A stretch of 64,000 nucleotides of DNA from Deltaproteobacteria bacterium HGW-Deltaproteobacteria-14 (GTDB taxonomy: Bacteria; Myxococcota_A; UBA9042; PHBI01). Location of the stretch: positions 1-64,000 of the forward strand of contig PHBI01000021.1 of the NCBI GenBank assembly GCA_002841945.1. The letters are read 5' to 3'. Positions 9,796 to 21,514 of the stretch are shown here, piece by piece. A model generated the notes under the pieces. That model was given only the letters and a program-made list of their open reading frames with translations, did no database searches and was not told where the DNA came from. The translations under genes and the position numbers were made by a program. Position 1 is the first letter of the stretch, and each line of letters starts with the position of its first letter.

Positions 9796-10236
9796 ATGAT
9801 CGCGCGCACGACCGAAGAATCCAGCTCCCTCGACGACATCCGCAGGACGCTCCGGGCCGCCGGACTGCGGGTCACGGCGTCGCGCGTCGCCGTCTTGCGG
9901 CTGCTCGCCACGGCGACGCGTCCCCTGACCCACCAGGACGTGGTCGACGCCCTCGTCGACAACCCCTGGAACCGGTCGACGCTGTATCGAAACCTCATCG
10001 ATCTGGCGGACACCGACATCGCGCGGCGCACGGTCTTCGGGGGGCTCGCGCGCTTCGAGCTGATGGGCCGGGCGAACTCCTGCACCGAGCACCCGCACTT
10101 CGTGTGCACGGAGTGCGGCGAGGTGAGCCACCTCGAGGGCGTGCGCGTCCGGATAGAGGGGCAAGAGCTCCCGGACTCGGTGTCCAAGGGCGAATACGAG
10201 GTCCAGCTGCGCGGTCGCTGCGACGGCTGCCGCTGA
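9796..10236 (+). CDS. Fur-family metal or peroxide regulator (Fur/Zur/PerR type)
   Basis: About 146 residues from ATG 9796. The winged helix is clear: TLRAAGLRVTASRVAVLRLL and NRSTLYRNLIDLADTDI. The dimerisation half has the metal-ligand pattern TEHPHFVCTECGEVSHLEG and a final CDGC, so both CxxC pairs of the structural zinc site are present. The subtype cannot be settled from sequence; the nearby sufE and the peroxide genes at the start of the window fit iron, zinc or peroxide sensing. The ORF-track start at 9745 is rejected because it would put the palindromic operator inside the coding region. Confidence 0.88.
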   Translation: MIARTTEESSSLDDIRRTLRAAGLRVTASRVAVLRLLATATRPLTHQDVVDALVDNPWNRSTLYRNLIDLADTDIARRTVFGGLARFELMGRANSCTEHPHFVCTECGEVSHLEGVRVRIEGQELPDSVSKGEYEVQLRGRCDGCR

Positions 10237-10306
10237 GGCTCGCCAGGTGTAGACACGCGCCCCCCCTTGGTCGAAAAGAGAGACCGAGACACGCCAGGGG
10301 GTCCCG

Positions 10307-11434
10307 ATGTTCCACGCTCAGCGACTCGCCGCGTCCCGGCTCGCCTTCGCCCTCACCTTCGCCCTCGCCGGCTGCGCCACCGCGCCGGCGCCCCTCGAGC
10401 CGCCCGCTCGCGCGGCCGCCGCCCCCCTCGCGGACGTCACGCTCCCGCCCCTGCCCGACTGGACCGACCGCTACGCCGGATCGAACGACGGCGACATGCG
10501 CTTCTTCGAGATCGGCGCGCTGATGGAGCGCTATGGCCTGACCCGGCTCGCGGCCGTCGAGGTCCAGAACCACTACCGCGACCTGAGCCGCGCCGGCGCC
10601 GAGGGTGGCGCCGAGGCGTGGTTCTCCGAGGCGCTGCGGCGCGCGCGCGCCGGCGACCTCGAGTGCGGCCGGGACGTCGAGGCGCGCCTCGCGAAGGCGC
10701 CCTTCATCGTCGTGTTCGACCTCGACGAGACGCTCTGGGACCAGCACATCGAGCGCTTCGGCGGCTGCCACGACGTCGCCCTGACCGACGCCTCGGGCAA
10801 GACGCGCCACATCCAGCGTACGCCGGGGTGGCGCGAGGCGTTCGAGCGCATCCGCGCGCTCGGCGGGGAGGTCGTGCTGTTCTCCGCGAACCTCGACGAC
10901 CCGACCTGGGCCGCGCTCAACGCCTGGACCGTCGACGGCATCCCCCTGCCCGCGCACGACGCGACGATCGCCGCGGTCCTGACCAACAGCTACCTCGTCC
11001 GGCAGTCCAAGCACGAGGGGCCCGGACGCGCCAACCCGCGCCGCGGCCACCCGGTGCTCGAGGCGTCGAAGGACCTGCGCCTCTTCGACGAGGCCCTCGA
11101 CCGCGTGATCATCGTCGACGACAACCCCACCCGGCTCTTCCAGCCGCGCAACACCCGCTGGTACCCAGCCTTCGACGCGGACGCGTGGTGCGCCGGGCGC
11201 GACGCTGGCGACCCGGTCGCGACCGCCCACGGGGTGGCGCTCGCCCGCGTCGTCGACGAGGTCGAGGACGCCGTCCGGTGGCAGGGCGAGCACGGCGGGA
11301 CGTTCGCCGACGCCTATGTCCCGTTCACGATCGCCGGACGCGAGCGCGTCCGGTTCCTCATGGCCGGCGATGGGTGGAGCGAGGGAGACGCGGTGAAGTA
11401 CGTTCGTGAGCACGCCGCCGACGTGACCGACTGA
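10307..11434 (+). CDS. Lipoprotein with an FCP1/HAD-like phosphatase domain
   Basis: 375 residues. A signal peptide ends in the lipobox LAGC (Cys23). After a Pro/Ala linker and a helical segment, the HAD motif VFDLDETLWD (D138 and D140) starts a phosphatase domain with motif II at VVLFSANLDD and motif III/IV at DRVIIVDDNPTRLF. The layout (DLDET, then NPTRLF) resembles the NIF/FCP1-type HAD group. An exported, lipid-anchored member is unusual, since most act on cytoplasmic or nuclear proteins. AGGGGG precedes ATG 10307. The substrate is unknown. Confidence 0.7.
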   Translation: MFHAQRLAASRLAFALTFALAGCATAPAPLEPPARAAAAPLADVTLPPLPDWTDRYAGSNDGDMRFFEIGALMERYGLTRLAAVEVQNHYRDLSRAGAEGGAEAWFSEALRRARAGDLECGRDVEARLAKAPFIVVFDLDETLWDQHIERFGGCHDVALTDASGKTRHIQRTPGWREAFERIRALGGEVVLFSANLDDPTWAALNAWTVDGIPLPAHDATIAAVLTNSYLVRQSKHEGPGRANPRRGHPVLEASKDLRLFDEALDRVIIVDDNPTRLFQPRNTRWYPAFDADAWCAGRDAGDPVATAHGVALARVVDEVEDAVRWQGEHGGTFADAYVPFTIAGRERVRFLMAGDGWSEGDAVKYVREHAADVTD

Positions 11435-11442
11435 GGGTCCGG

Positions 11443-11527
11443 GCCGAAGTAGCTGGCCGTCTTGGCGGCGGATCCGCCGCCACCTGCGTGTCCCCCAAAG
11501 CTCGGAAGCCCCCCGGTCTGCCTTCGC
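11443..11527 (+). repeat. Dispersed 85-bp repeat, copy A
   Basis: This stretch aligns without gaps to 63554-63638 with about 11 mismatches in 85 bases. It is centred on the 18-base palindrome GGCGGCGGATCCGCCGCC. It begins nine bases after the stop of the phosphatase lipoprotein and lies between two genes. No reading frame is favoured by the substitutions. Confidence 0.8.
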
Positions 11528-11643
11528 GCCGGCGATCCACGCGGCGCGCGAGGCGATTGGACCGCGGTGAAAGCGGTCCCCGCGCGCGTCAGGGTTGCCA
11601 CGGTCCCCAAAGCCGGCATCATCGCCGCATGGAGGAGAGCTCG

Positions 11644-12987
11644 ATGCACCCGATGAGATCCCGACGCGACGCGATCGCCGTCGTGCTCTGCGTCACCGTC
11701 TGGGCCGCGCTGGGCGGATGTCCGAGCGACGAGCCCGGTGACGGCGACCCCAAACCCTCGAACGTCGTGCCGGCGGTGGAGGACGCCGCACCCGCGAGCG
11801 CGGCGAGCCCGACCCCCGACAGCGACGCGCCCCCCAAGGTGGTCGCCGCGACGACCCCGCCGCCGACCGTGGCGGCGCCCGACGCCGGGCCAGTCCTGGC
11901 GGCACCAGACGCCGGGCCAGTCCTGGCGGCACCAGACGCCGGGCCGAACGTCGCGACACCGGACGCAGGGCCGGCCGCGGCGACGCCCGACGCCGGGGCC
12001 AAGGTGCGCGAGGAGGACGGCGCTGCCGCCGGCTCCCCCGCGGGAGCGTCCGGAGGCGACGCGATGACCCTCGCGGCCGGCTTCGAGCAGTACCGCCTCG
12101 ACGGCATCTGTGTGGCGCTGTCGGGCGACGGCAGCTTCCTCGCGGCGGGCGACCTGGGCGGACGCGTGACGGTCTGGGACACGCGCCGTAAGCGGCTCCT
12201 GATCCAGGCGACCCTGCCGGAGGGCAACCGCGTCCGCCGCGTGGCGTTCGCCCGCGGCGCGCCGGTCCTCGTCTCCGGCGCGTTCCAGGCGCCGGACGCG
12301 CCGTTTCGCGTGTGGCAGACGCAGCCCGCCGGGCTGCGACACACCATCGGGAGCCTCCACTGGCAGGCGCGACAGCTGGCGATCGACGACGCCGGCGAGC
12401 GCCTCGCGGCCCTCGTGGAGGTCGGAGGCGGGGTCACCAAGATCGGGGTGTGGGGAGTCGACGACGCCGAGCCGGTGCTGGTCGCGACCCACGAGGGAGA
12501 ATCCGGCTTCGTCAGCTTGAGCGGCGACGGGCGGACCGTCGCCGCCTCGAGCCAGGACGGGACGCTGAGCGTCTGGCGCGGGTCGCCGCTGACCCTCGTC
12601 GCGGCGACCGTCTTCGAGCAGGCCAAGACCCTCCAGCGCGTGCTGCTCTCCCGCGACGGTCGCCTGCTATGGGGGGCGGCCGGCAATCAGGTCTTCCACT
12701 ACGTCGTCGACTCGCCACCGGTCCTCGAGCGCTCGGTCAGCGTCGGCGGCGAAGACGCCGTGATCCGCGGCCTCGAGCTGCTCCCCGACGGGCGGGCGGT
12801 GGCCGTGACGCGCCCCGAGGCCGGCGGTGTGCAGCTCTGGGACGCCGCCACCGGGCGCCTGCTCGTCGACGCCAACGGCGGCTGCCGCTGCGAGGCGCAC
12901 GCGCTCTCCGCCGACGGCCGCACGCTGGCGTGCGACTGCGTCCCCGACGCCTCGATCCGCGTCTGGCGCCTGCCCGCCGCCCCGTGA
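11644..12987 (+). CDS. Beta-propeller (WD40-like) lipoprotein with a Pro/Ala linker
   Basis: 447 residues. Signal peptide with lipobox LGGC, then a low-complexity linker that includes four 9-residue repeats of the APDAGPVLA type. From about residue 145, several blade-like repeats follow: CVALSGDGSFLAAGDLGGRVTVWD, FVSLSGDGRTVAASSQDGTLSVW, RGLELLPDGRAVAVTRPEAGGVQLWD and HALSADGRTLACDCVPDASIRVW. These are WD40-type propeller blades, usually protein-docking surfaces. The start ATG 11644 has GGAGGAG upstream. The ORF-track start at 11488 would include repeat copy A and is rejected. Surface or periplasmic location is inferred; the partner is unknown. Confidence 0.75.
   Translation: MHPMRSRRDAIAVVLCVTVWAALGGCPSDEPGDGDPKPSNVVPAVEDAAPASAASPTPDSDAPPKVVAATTPPPTVAAPDAGPVLAAPDAGPVLAAPDAGPNVATPDAGPAAATPDAGAKVREEDGAAAGSPAGASGGDAMTLAAGFEQYRLDGICVALSGDGSFLAAGDLGGRVTVWDTRRKRLLIQATLPEGNRVRRVAFARGAPVLVSGAFQAPDAPFRVWQTQPAGLRHTIGSLHWQARQLAIDDAGERLAALVEVGGGVTKIGVWGVDDAEPVLVATHEGESGFVSLSGDGRTVAASSQDGTLSVWRGSPLTLVAATVFEQAKTLQRVLLSRDGRLLWGAAGNQVFHYVVDSPPVLERSVSVGGEDAVIRGLELLPDGRAVAVTRPEAGGVQLWDAATGRLLVDANGGCRCEAHALSADGRTLACDCVPDASIRVWRLPAAP
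11875..11982 (+). repeat. 27-bp tandem repeats inside the linker of the propeller lipoprotein
   Basis: Four 27-base units encode the nine-residue repeat APDAGPVLA with variation. The first two are nearly identical at DNA level and the last two have diverged, as expected for recent slippage in a linker. Confidence 0.85.
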
Positions 12988-12991
12988 CGGA

Positions 12992-13252
12992 TCAGCGGCC
13001 GGGCGGCCGCGCCGGGGCCGGTTCCGGGTCGTCATCCAACGCCGCGGCGTCGGGCTCCTCGTAGCCCGGCGCGTCGAGATCCCAGCCGGGATCGAGGTCG
13101 ACGTCGAAGGTGACGTCGCCGTCGGCCTCCCAGGCCGGCTCGACGTCGGCCGCGTCCCAGTCGGGCTCGAGGTCGACCTCCGGGGCGTCGGTGCCGGCGT
13201 CGGCGTCGGTGTCGAAGATGATCTTGGGAGAGGGCGAAGGGCGCTTGGCCAT
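12992..13252 (-). CDS. Small acidic protein at the end of the imuA-imuB-dnaE2 cassette
   Basis: 86 residues, not recognised. It is very rich in Asp and Glu, with repeated short motifs ending in Trp-Asp or Trp-Glu (DLEPDWDA, DVEPAWEA, DLDPGWDL). The N-terminus MAKRPSPSPK is basic. It begins 19 bases after the dnaE2 stop on the same strand, so it is likely in the SOS operon. The ribosome site is weak (GGAG 14 bases upstream). It might be a DNA-mimic or an adaptor, but that is speculation, and it could still be a chance ORF. Confidence 0.5.
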   Translation of the reverse strand: MAKRPSPSPKIIFDTDADAGTDAPEVDLEPDWDAADVEPAWEADGDVTFDVDLDPGWDLDAPGYEEPDAAALDDDPEPAPARPPGR

Positions 13253-13271
13253 GGTCGTCGTTCAACTCCAC

Positions 13272-16355
<3,084 letters not shown>

Positions 16356-16431
16356 GGCAAGCACACAGACAAATCCAGCATTCTCGCGAACTGCTGCAAT
16401 GCAGCATGACGGCGACCTGGCGGGGTCTCGA

Positions 16432-17988
16432 TCAATCCACCCTCCCCTGCTCGAACCAGCGGCGCCGGCGCCGATCGTAGAAGACCCACAGGACGTCTCC
16501 CCGAAGGGTGCGGGCGAAGGCGTACTCGCGATGCACCTCCGCCTGCCACCACCCGCCGGAGAGGATGTAGGGACCGATCACCGCGACGACCGGCCCCTGG
16601 CGCGGATTTCGCGTCTGCCAGCCGTCGTTGCGGGGATCCCGCGGGCGTGACGGCAGCGCCTCGGGACGGGGCAGGATGCGACGCACGAGCACCCGCATCG
16701 CGCGTGGGGGGCGCGGCTGACCGGGGAGCGGCGTGGCCTCCCCCTCGCGCAAGACACGCCGCGGCGGGCGCAGCCGCTCAGCCGGGACCAAGGCGTAGCG
16801 CGCCTTGGGGAGGTGCCCCGAGCGCTCGGCGTAGAAGCCCACCGCGCCGTCGCCGAGCTCGGCCCGGATCCGGGCCAGCGCCCGCTCGGCCGCCGCCTGA
16901 TCGCGCCTCGGGATCAACGCGAAGAGCCGCAGCTGCTCCGGGGTAGCCGCGACCTCCTGCGCGGCCAGCTCGACCGCGATCACCCCCAGGCCGAGGTCGA
17001 CGGACTCGAGCCGCAACCGCACCAGGTCGAGGAGCAGCGCCGTATCCAGGGTCGGCGCCGCCGGCCGGAAGCGGTGCACCTGCTCGGTCGCCGCGCCGAC
17101 CCCGCCGTCGAAGCGCAAACAGAGCCGCAGCTCCACCACGACCGCATGGCGCTCGGCGACGATCCGCACGATCTGGTCGAGCAGGCGCTTGAGGCGGAAC
17201 AGGAGCCGGTGCGCGTCCCGCTCCTCGAAGTCGTCGAAGGCCTCCGCGGCCGCGGCCGCGGCCTCCTCGCGGACCGGCGCGAGGGGCGCAAAGAGGTCCC
17301 CCCGCGCCATCCGGTGCAGGCCGTGCACCTCGACCCCATAGCGCTTGAGGAGCCCGCCGGGGGGCAGCGCGACGAACTCCCCCACGGTCCGCACCCCGAG
17401 CCGGTCGAGGCGCTCGCGCACCCGCGGCGAGAGCCCCAGCCGAGCGAGCGGGACCCGTCCCACCCGCTCACGCTCACGCTCGGCGTCCTCGAACACCGTC
17501 ACCCCGCGGGTCGATCGGGTCGATCGCGCCGCCGCGTAGGTCCCAAAGCGCGAGAACCCCACCGCCACCGAGGCCGCGTAGCCCTCCGCCCCGAGCGCCT
17601 CGCGCACCGCCTCGGCCCAGCCCGTCAGGGTCGCATGCAGGAGCTCGAGCCCCGCCGCGTCGAGCCAGAAGATCCCTGGCTCGTCGAGGGACGGCTCGAC
17701 GTTCGGCGTCAGCCGCCGGAGGGTCCGCACGAGCCCCGCCACCACCGCCCCGACCGCCGCGTGGGGGACGACGCTCGCCCGCAGCCCGCGCACGAGCGAC
17801 AGCGCCGTAGCGTAGCGGAGCCCCGGCAGCACCCGCTGCTTTCGCGCCAGCTCGTTGGCCCACAGGATCGTCCCCTGGGGCCGATCCTCGTCCACCACGA
17901 CCACCGCCTCCCCCGCCCACTCGGGGGAGCGCCCGAGCAGGATCTGGAGCGGCAGCTCGGCCACGTCAACGCAGGCCAGCCGGTCCAT
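16432..17988 (-). CDS. imuB: ImuB, Y-family polymerase-like mutasome subunit
   Basis: 518 residues. It has the Y-family polymerase layout ([18 protein letters not shown], then [36 protein letters not shown] and a helix-hairpin-helix [29 protein letters not shown]). The catalytic Asp/Glu set of active polymerases is not intact, as is typical of ImuB, which acts as an adaptor linking the clamp, ImuA and DnaE2. The C-terminal extension ends in [10 protein letters not shown]...[27 protein letters not shown], a stretch seen in this family. Its start overlaps the imuA 3' end by about 23 bases, so translation is coupled. Confidence 0.92.
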   Translation of the reverse strand: MDRLACVDVAELPLQILLGRSPEWAGEAVVVVDEDRPQGTILWANELARKQRVLPGLRYATALSLVRGLRASVVPHAAVGAVVAGLVRTLRRLTPNVEPSLDEPGIFWLDAAGLELLHATLTGWAEAVREALGAEGYAASVAVGFSRFGTYAAARSTRSTRGVTVFEDAERERERVGRVPLARLGLSPRVRERLDRLGVRTVGEFVALPPGGLLKRYGVEVHGLHRMARGDLFAPLAPVREEAAAAAAEAFDDFEERDAHRLLFRLKRLLDQIVRIVAERHAVVVELRLCLRFDGGVGAATEQVHRFRPAAPTLDTALLLDLVRLRLESVDLGLGVIAVELAAQEVAATPEQLRLFALIPRRDQAAAERALARIRAELGDGAVGFYAERSGHLPKARYALVPAERLRPPRRVLREGEATPLPGQPRPPRAMRVLVRRILPRPEALPSRPRDPRNDGWQTRNPRQGPVVAVIGPYILSGGWWQAEVHREYAFARTLRGDVLWVFYDRRRRRWFEQGRVD

Positions 17989-18601
17989 GACACACCTCGA
18001 TGAAGTTGGCGCCCGGCCCGCGGCGCTTGTCCTTGAGGACGGTGAGTGAGCACCGGAAGGTGCCGTCTGGCGCCACCTCGCGCCGGGCCTCCGCCCGGAG
18101 CGACACCAGCGACCCGATGGACGGCGCCTCGGAGGGCTTCTCGGTCAAGCACAGGAGCGCGGTCCCGTGATGCTGCGCCAGCCCCGCGAGCCGTGATTGG
18201 AGGGGCGACGGCACATCGGCGTCCCCTCCGAGGTCGAGCACCAGCAGCCCGAACGCCCCCGAGCGCAAGAGGTGTGTCACGGCGCGCCCCGCCACCCCGA
18301 GTCCCGGGGCGATCACCACCGGCAGCGCCCCGAGATCGACCCCGCCAGCGGCGGCGTCCGGGGGGTAGAAGCCGTCGGAGCGCGCGCTGACCCAGGCGAC
18401 GTTCTCACCGCGCTCCTGGGCGTCGACCACCAGCCCGAAGGCGCTGGTGAGCGCGGCGCTCGCTCCCTCCCCCGAGATCTCGACGAACCTCCCCTCGATC
18501 ACGCCGAGATCCCAGCGCTCGTCCCGCGGCTGCTCCGCGGCGGGCGGGCCGAGCAGGTCTTGCGCGGCTTCGGGGAGCAGGCTCATGACGATCGCAGGCA
18601 T
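17966..18601 (-). CDS. imuA: ImuA, RecA-like mutasome accessory protein
   Basis: 211 residues from ATG 18601. It is a RecA-fold relative without an evident intact Walker A box, matching the short SulA/RecA-like ImuA group. Recognisable segments are GRFVEISGEGASAALTSAFGLVVDAQERGENVAWVSARS, VAGRAVTHLLRSGAFGLLVLDLGG and HGTALLCLTEKPSE. The start is placed at 18601 because AGGAG lies ten bases upstream; the longer ORF (to 18676) would run across the LexA-box-like site. It is first in the operon imuA-imuB-dnaE2-acidic protein, diverging from the Sel1 lipoprotein. Confidence 0.85.
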   Translation of the reverse strand: MPAIVMSLLPEAAQDLLGPPAAEQPRDERWDLGVIEGRFVEISGEGASAALTSAFGLVVDAQERGENVAWVSARSDGFYPPDAAAGGVDLGALPVVIAPGLGVAGRAVTHLLRSGAFGLLVLDLGGDADVPSPLQSRLAGLAQHHGTALLCLTEKPSEAPSIGSLVSLRAEARREVAPDGTFRCSLTVLKDKRRGPGANFIEVCHGPAGLR

Positions 18602-18635
18602 CTTGGAAAGTCTCCTGAACGCTTCTTCAAGCATA

Positions 18636-18652
18636 CTGTACGCACGTTCAGC
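18636..18652. promoter_or_regulatory. LexA-box-like SOS operator upstream of imuA
   Basis: CTGTACGCACGTTCAGC (plus strand) fits the Myxococcus xanthus LexA motif as I remember it (CTRHAMRYBYGTTCAGS) at 16 of 17 positions. It also resembles CTGT-N8-ACAG of enterobacteria with a change in one half. It lies 35 bases before the imuA start, where LexA repression would work, and also within 80 bases of the divergent Sel1 gene. Confidence 0.75.
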
Positions 18653-18711
18653 CATCAAGAGGCTCTCGCATCTCACCGCACGCGACGGGTCGGAAGCGTT
18701 ATGCTGCGGCG

Positions 18712-19500
18712 ATGGGAACGCCTCGCCACGCGCGCACGCTCTGCCTCCTGCCGCTCATCCTGGCCGCTTGCGGGCACGCCCGTCCGGCGCCGGAGATCGC
18801 CGACGTCCCCACGCCGCGGATCGCCGAGCCGGGATCCACCGACTATGAGCTCGGCGTCGCCCTCGAGACCGGCCAGGGGGTCGCCCGGGACCCGGCGCGC
18901 GCCGCCGTCCACTACGACCGCGCCTGCGAGGCGGGCCACCCGCGGGGCTGCAACAACCTCGGCGTCCTGCTGCAGGACGGCGTCGGCGTGGCGCGCGATC
19001 CGGCGCGCGCCGCCGACCGCTTCGACCGCGCGTGCGGCGCCGACCTCGCGGACGGCTGCTTCAACCTCGCCCTGGCCTTCGCCGAGGGCGCCGGCCGCCC
19101 CGCTGACCCTCCGCGAGCCCGTGACCTCTTCTCCCGCGCATGCGACGGCGGGCACGTCGACGCCTGCGCCAACGCCGCGCTGCTCTGGCTCCACGAGGAC
19201 GCCGGCCCCACCGACCCCGCGCGCGCCCTGGCCTACCTCGGGATCGCCTGCGACAAGGGCGACGCGGGCGCCTGTCACGACCTCGCGCTGCTCGTCGACG
19301 GTGGCGTCGGTGGCCCCGCCGACCACGATCGCGCGCGGGCGCTGTTCGCCCGGGCGTGTGACAAGGGCGACGCCAAGGCCTGCTTCAACCTCGGCGTGGC
19401 CCTCGACCACGCCGGGCGCCCCGAGGACGCCCGCGCCGCCTACGCCCGCGCGTGCGCGGCCGGGGTCAGCGAGGCCTGCCCGCGGGCGGCAGCTCCCTGA
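18712..19500 (+). CDS. Cysteine-rich Sel1-repeat lipoprotein
   Basis: 262 residues. Lipobox LAAC closes a 20-residue signal peptide. The body is made of Sel1-like repeats of about 36 residues, each ending in an A-C pair: YELGVALETGQGVARDPARAAVHYDRAC, GCNNLGVLLQDGVGVARDPARAADRFDRAC, GCFNLALAF and so on, about six in all. The two Cys per repeat, seven residues apart, resemble the disulfide-linked repeats of Helicobacter Hcp proteins. Such proteins are exported scaffolds. It is divergent from imuA and the LexA-box-like site lies between them. Confidence 0.85.
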   Translation: MGTPRHARTLCLLPLILAACGHARPAPEIADVPTPRIAEPGSTDYELGVALETGQGVARDPARAAVHYDRACEAGHPRGCNNLGVLLQDGVGVARDPARAADRFDRACGADLADGCFNLALAFAEGAGRPADPPRARDLFSRACDGGHVDACANAALLWLHEDAGPTDPARALAYLGIACDKGDAGACHDLALLVDGGVGGPADHDRARALFARACDKGDAKACFNLGVALDHAGRPEDARAAYARACAAGVSEACPRAAAP

Positions 19501-19513
19501 ACCCGGCGCAGCG

Positions 19514-19933
19514 CTACCACTCCCCCTGGCTCGGCATCGAGGCCCACGGCTCGGTGGGCGGGAGCGCGTCGCCGCGCTGGAGGAGCTCGACCGAGACGCT
19601 GTCCGGGGAGCGGACGAACGCCATGCGCCCGTCCCGGGGCGGGCGCAGGATCGTCACCCCGTGCGCGACCAGGCGGTCGCACGCGGCGTAGACGTCGTCG
19701 ACCTCGTAGGCGACGTGCCCGAAGTTGCGCCCGACCGTGTACGGCTCCGACTGATCCCAGTTGTAGGTCAGCTCGAGCTCGGGCGCGTCGGGGCCGGTCG
19801 ACAGGAAGACGAGGGTGAAGCGGCCGGACTCCGAGCGGCGGCGGCGCGTCTCGACGAGCCCGAGCCCCTCGGTGAAGAAGGCCAGCGTGGCGTCGAGGTC
19901 GCGCACGCGGATCATGGTGTGGAGGTAGCGCAT
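19514..19933 (-). CDS. gloA: Lactoylglutathione lyase (glyoxalase I)
   Basis: 139 residues with the vicinal-oxygen-chelate fold: [25 protein letters not shown], then [28 protein letters not shown], and [14 protein letters not shown]. The metal ligands His5, Glu (ELELTYN), His (FGHVA) and Glu (VELLQ) are at the expected places. The enzyme turns the hemithioacetal of methylglyoxal and glutathione into lactoylglutathione. It is 25 bases downstream of the SDR gene, likely in one operon. Confidence 0.92.
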   Translation of the reverse strand: MRYLHTMIRVRDLDATLAFFTEGLGLVETRRRRSESGRFTLVFLSTGPDAPELELTYNWDQSEPYTVGRNFGHVAYEVDDVYAACDRLVAHGVTILRPPRDGRMAFVRSPDSVSVELLQRGDALPPTEPWASMPSQGEW

Positions 19934-19958
19934 GTCGCCTCCCGGCCTGGCGTGGCGG

Positions 19959-20786
19959 TCAGTCGAGGAAGAAGTCGGGCATGAACTTCGTCGTGCCGGG
20001 CATCGCCGCGTAGGGGGCGAGATCGGTGATCCCGGCGGCGGCGAGCACCTCGTCGTCGATGAAGAAGTTCCCGGTCGTCTCGCGGCTGTCCTTCGTGAGG
20101 ATGTGCCAGGCCGCGTCGGACATGATGTCGACCGTGCGGGAGGCCTTCATCGTGGCGTCGCCGCCGAGCAGGTTCATGACCGCCGCGGTGGCGATGGCGG
20201 TGCGCGGCCACAGCGCGTTCACGGCGACCCCATCGCGGCGCAGCTCCTCGGCCATCCCGAGGACGCACATGCTCATCCCGTACTTCGCCATGGTGTAGGC
20301 GACGTGGTTGGCGAACCAGCGCGGGTTCATGTTGAGCGGCGGCGAGATGTTCAGGATGTGCGGGTTGGCGGACTTCTTGAGGTGCGGCAGGCACTTCTGC
20401 GAGCACAGGAAGGTCCCGCGGGTGTTGACCTGGTGCATCAGATCGAAGCGCTTCATCGGCGTCTGCAGCGTGCCCGTCAGCATGATGGCGCTGGCGTTGT
20501 TCACCAGGACGTCGATGCCGCCGAACGCCGCGACCGCCTGGGCGACCGCGTCGGCCACCGCGTCCTCCTCGCGGACATCCACCACGAGCGGCAGCGCCTT
20601 GCCACCGGCGGCCTCGATCTCCGCGGCCGCGGTGTAGATGGTGCCGTCGAGCTTCGGGTGGGGCTCGGCGGTCTTGGCCGCTATGACGATGTTCGCGCCG
20701 TCACGCGCAGCGCGGAGCGCGATCGCCTTGCCGATGCCCCGGCTCGCGCCGGTGATGAAGAGGGTCTTGCCGTTCAGATCTGCCAT
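19959..20786 (-). CDS. Short-chain dehydrogenase/reductase, HSDL2-like
   Basis: 275 residues. Cofactor motif [10 protein letters not shown] at the N-terminus, NNAS in the middle, and the active-site pair YTMAK. The stretch [28 protein letters not shown] is characteristic of the SDR subgroup around hydroxysteroid dehydrogenase-like protein 2, which acts on lipid or fatty alcohol substrates of unclear identity. The C-terminal sterol-carrier domain of eukaryotic HSDL2 is absent. It is upstream of gloA on the same strand. NADP or NAD preference cannot be decided. Confidence 0.85.
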   Translation of the reverse strand: MADLNGKTLFITGASRGIGKAIALRAARDGANIVIAAKTAEPHPKLDGTIYTAAAEIEAAGGKALPLVVDVREEDAVADAVAQAVAAFGGIDVLVNNASAIMLTGTLQTPMKRFDLMHQVNTRGTFLCSQKCLPHLKKSANPHILNISPPLNMNPRWFANHVAYTMAKYGMSMCVLGMAEELRRDGVAVNALWPRTAIATAAVMNLLGGDATMKASRTVDIMSDAAWHILTKDSRETTGNFFIDDEVLAAAGITDLAPYAAMPGTTKFMPDFFLD

Positions 20787-20889
20787 GACGCCGCCTGTGT
20801 CCGTGACCCGCGGGTCCCCTCCCGCGTCGCGTCGTCATAGCACGGCGGGTGGCGCCTTCAAAAGCGCGGGCGGCGCCCCACAGAGCGGC

Positions 20890-21462
20890 CTAAGCGGCGC
20901 CCTCCGCCACCGTCTCCGCCTCCCCCGAGCGCGCCGCCCGGCGCGCCTCGGCGCGCCCGCGGCGAGCAGCGCGGCGCTCGTCGTCGCGCACCGCGCGCTC
21001 GGTCCCGAGGTACGGGACGCGCGTCCCCATGACGGTGTCGAACCACGGGTGGGTCACGCACCAGTTGGCGTCCTGGTCGGGCCCCATGTGATGGTCGTAG
21101 TGCCACGGCAGGTGCTCGCGCGCCCACGCCGGGTCGAGGTGGGAGCGCTTGTGGACGCGGTAGTATCTCGCAATGCAATACCACATCGTCCCCGTGTAAA
21201 ACGGGGCGACAGCCAGGAGCGGAAGGTGCATCGCAGCGAGACCCACCAGGCCGAGCGCCTCCTTCCCCTGGGCGTTCCACCCGAGGATCGGCCGCTGGTA
21301 GTCCGGGTCGAAGTGCTCGTTGTGGCGCACGTTCCGATGATGGTCGTGCCAATGGAAGCTCCAGAAGCTACCCTTCTTCTTCCCGCGACCGTGGAGGATG
21401 TTCTTGTGGATCCACCACTCGGAAGCGTTCGAGACCGCCCACGCCAACGGAATTCCTATCAT
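20890..21462 (-). CDS. Membrane fatty acid hydroxylase/sterol desaturase-like protein
   Basis: 190 residues from ATG 21462 (GGAGGT seven bases upstream; the TTG at 21477 is rejected). It has two or three hydrophobic helices and the histidine clusters of di-iron membrane oxygenases: WWIHKNILH, FHWHDHHRNVRHNEHF and HLPWHYDHHMG with VTHPWFD. The family hydroxylates or desaturates acyl chains or sterol-like lipids using O2. The C-terminus is Arg/Ala-rich. A TetR regulator is divergently transcribed 50 bases away and probably controls it. Confidence 0.75.
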   Translation of the reverse strand: MIGIPLAWAVSNASEWWIHKNILHGRGKKKGSFWSFHWHDHHRNVRHNEHFDPDYQRPILGWNAQGKEALGLVGLAAMHLPLLAVAPFYTGTMWYCIARYYRVHKRSHLDPAWAREHLPWHYDHHMGPDQDANWCVTHPWFDTVMGTRVPYLGTERAVRDDERRAARRGRAEARRAARSGEAETVAEGAA

Positions 21463-21481
21463 CGCCCGGACCTCCAAAACG

Positions 21482-21495
21482 TGACCGTTCAGTCA
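21482..21495. promoter_or_regulatory. TetR operator candidate between hydroxylase and regulator
   Basis: TGACCGTTCAGTCA is an imperfect palindrome with perfect TGAC/GTCA arms. It lies in the 50-base divergent spacer, next to the AT-rich TTAATTA, where it could overlap both promoters. Confidence 0.55.
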
Positions 21496-21514
21496 CCTTA
21501 ATTACCGGTCAGCC

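Noticed and set aside
11314-12492. Conserved minus-strand ORF segments shared with 63335..63670
   Set aside because: The similarity comes from the 85-bp DNA repeat and is seen in more than one frame, so it is not evidence for a protein.
16356-16431. Second LexA site between imuB and dnaE2
   Set aside because: A hairpin-like TGCTGC-ATT-GCAGCA is there, but nothing fits the LexA motif found upstream of imuA.
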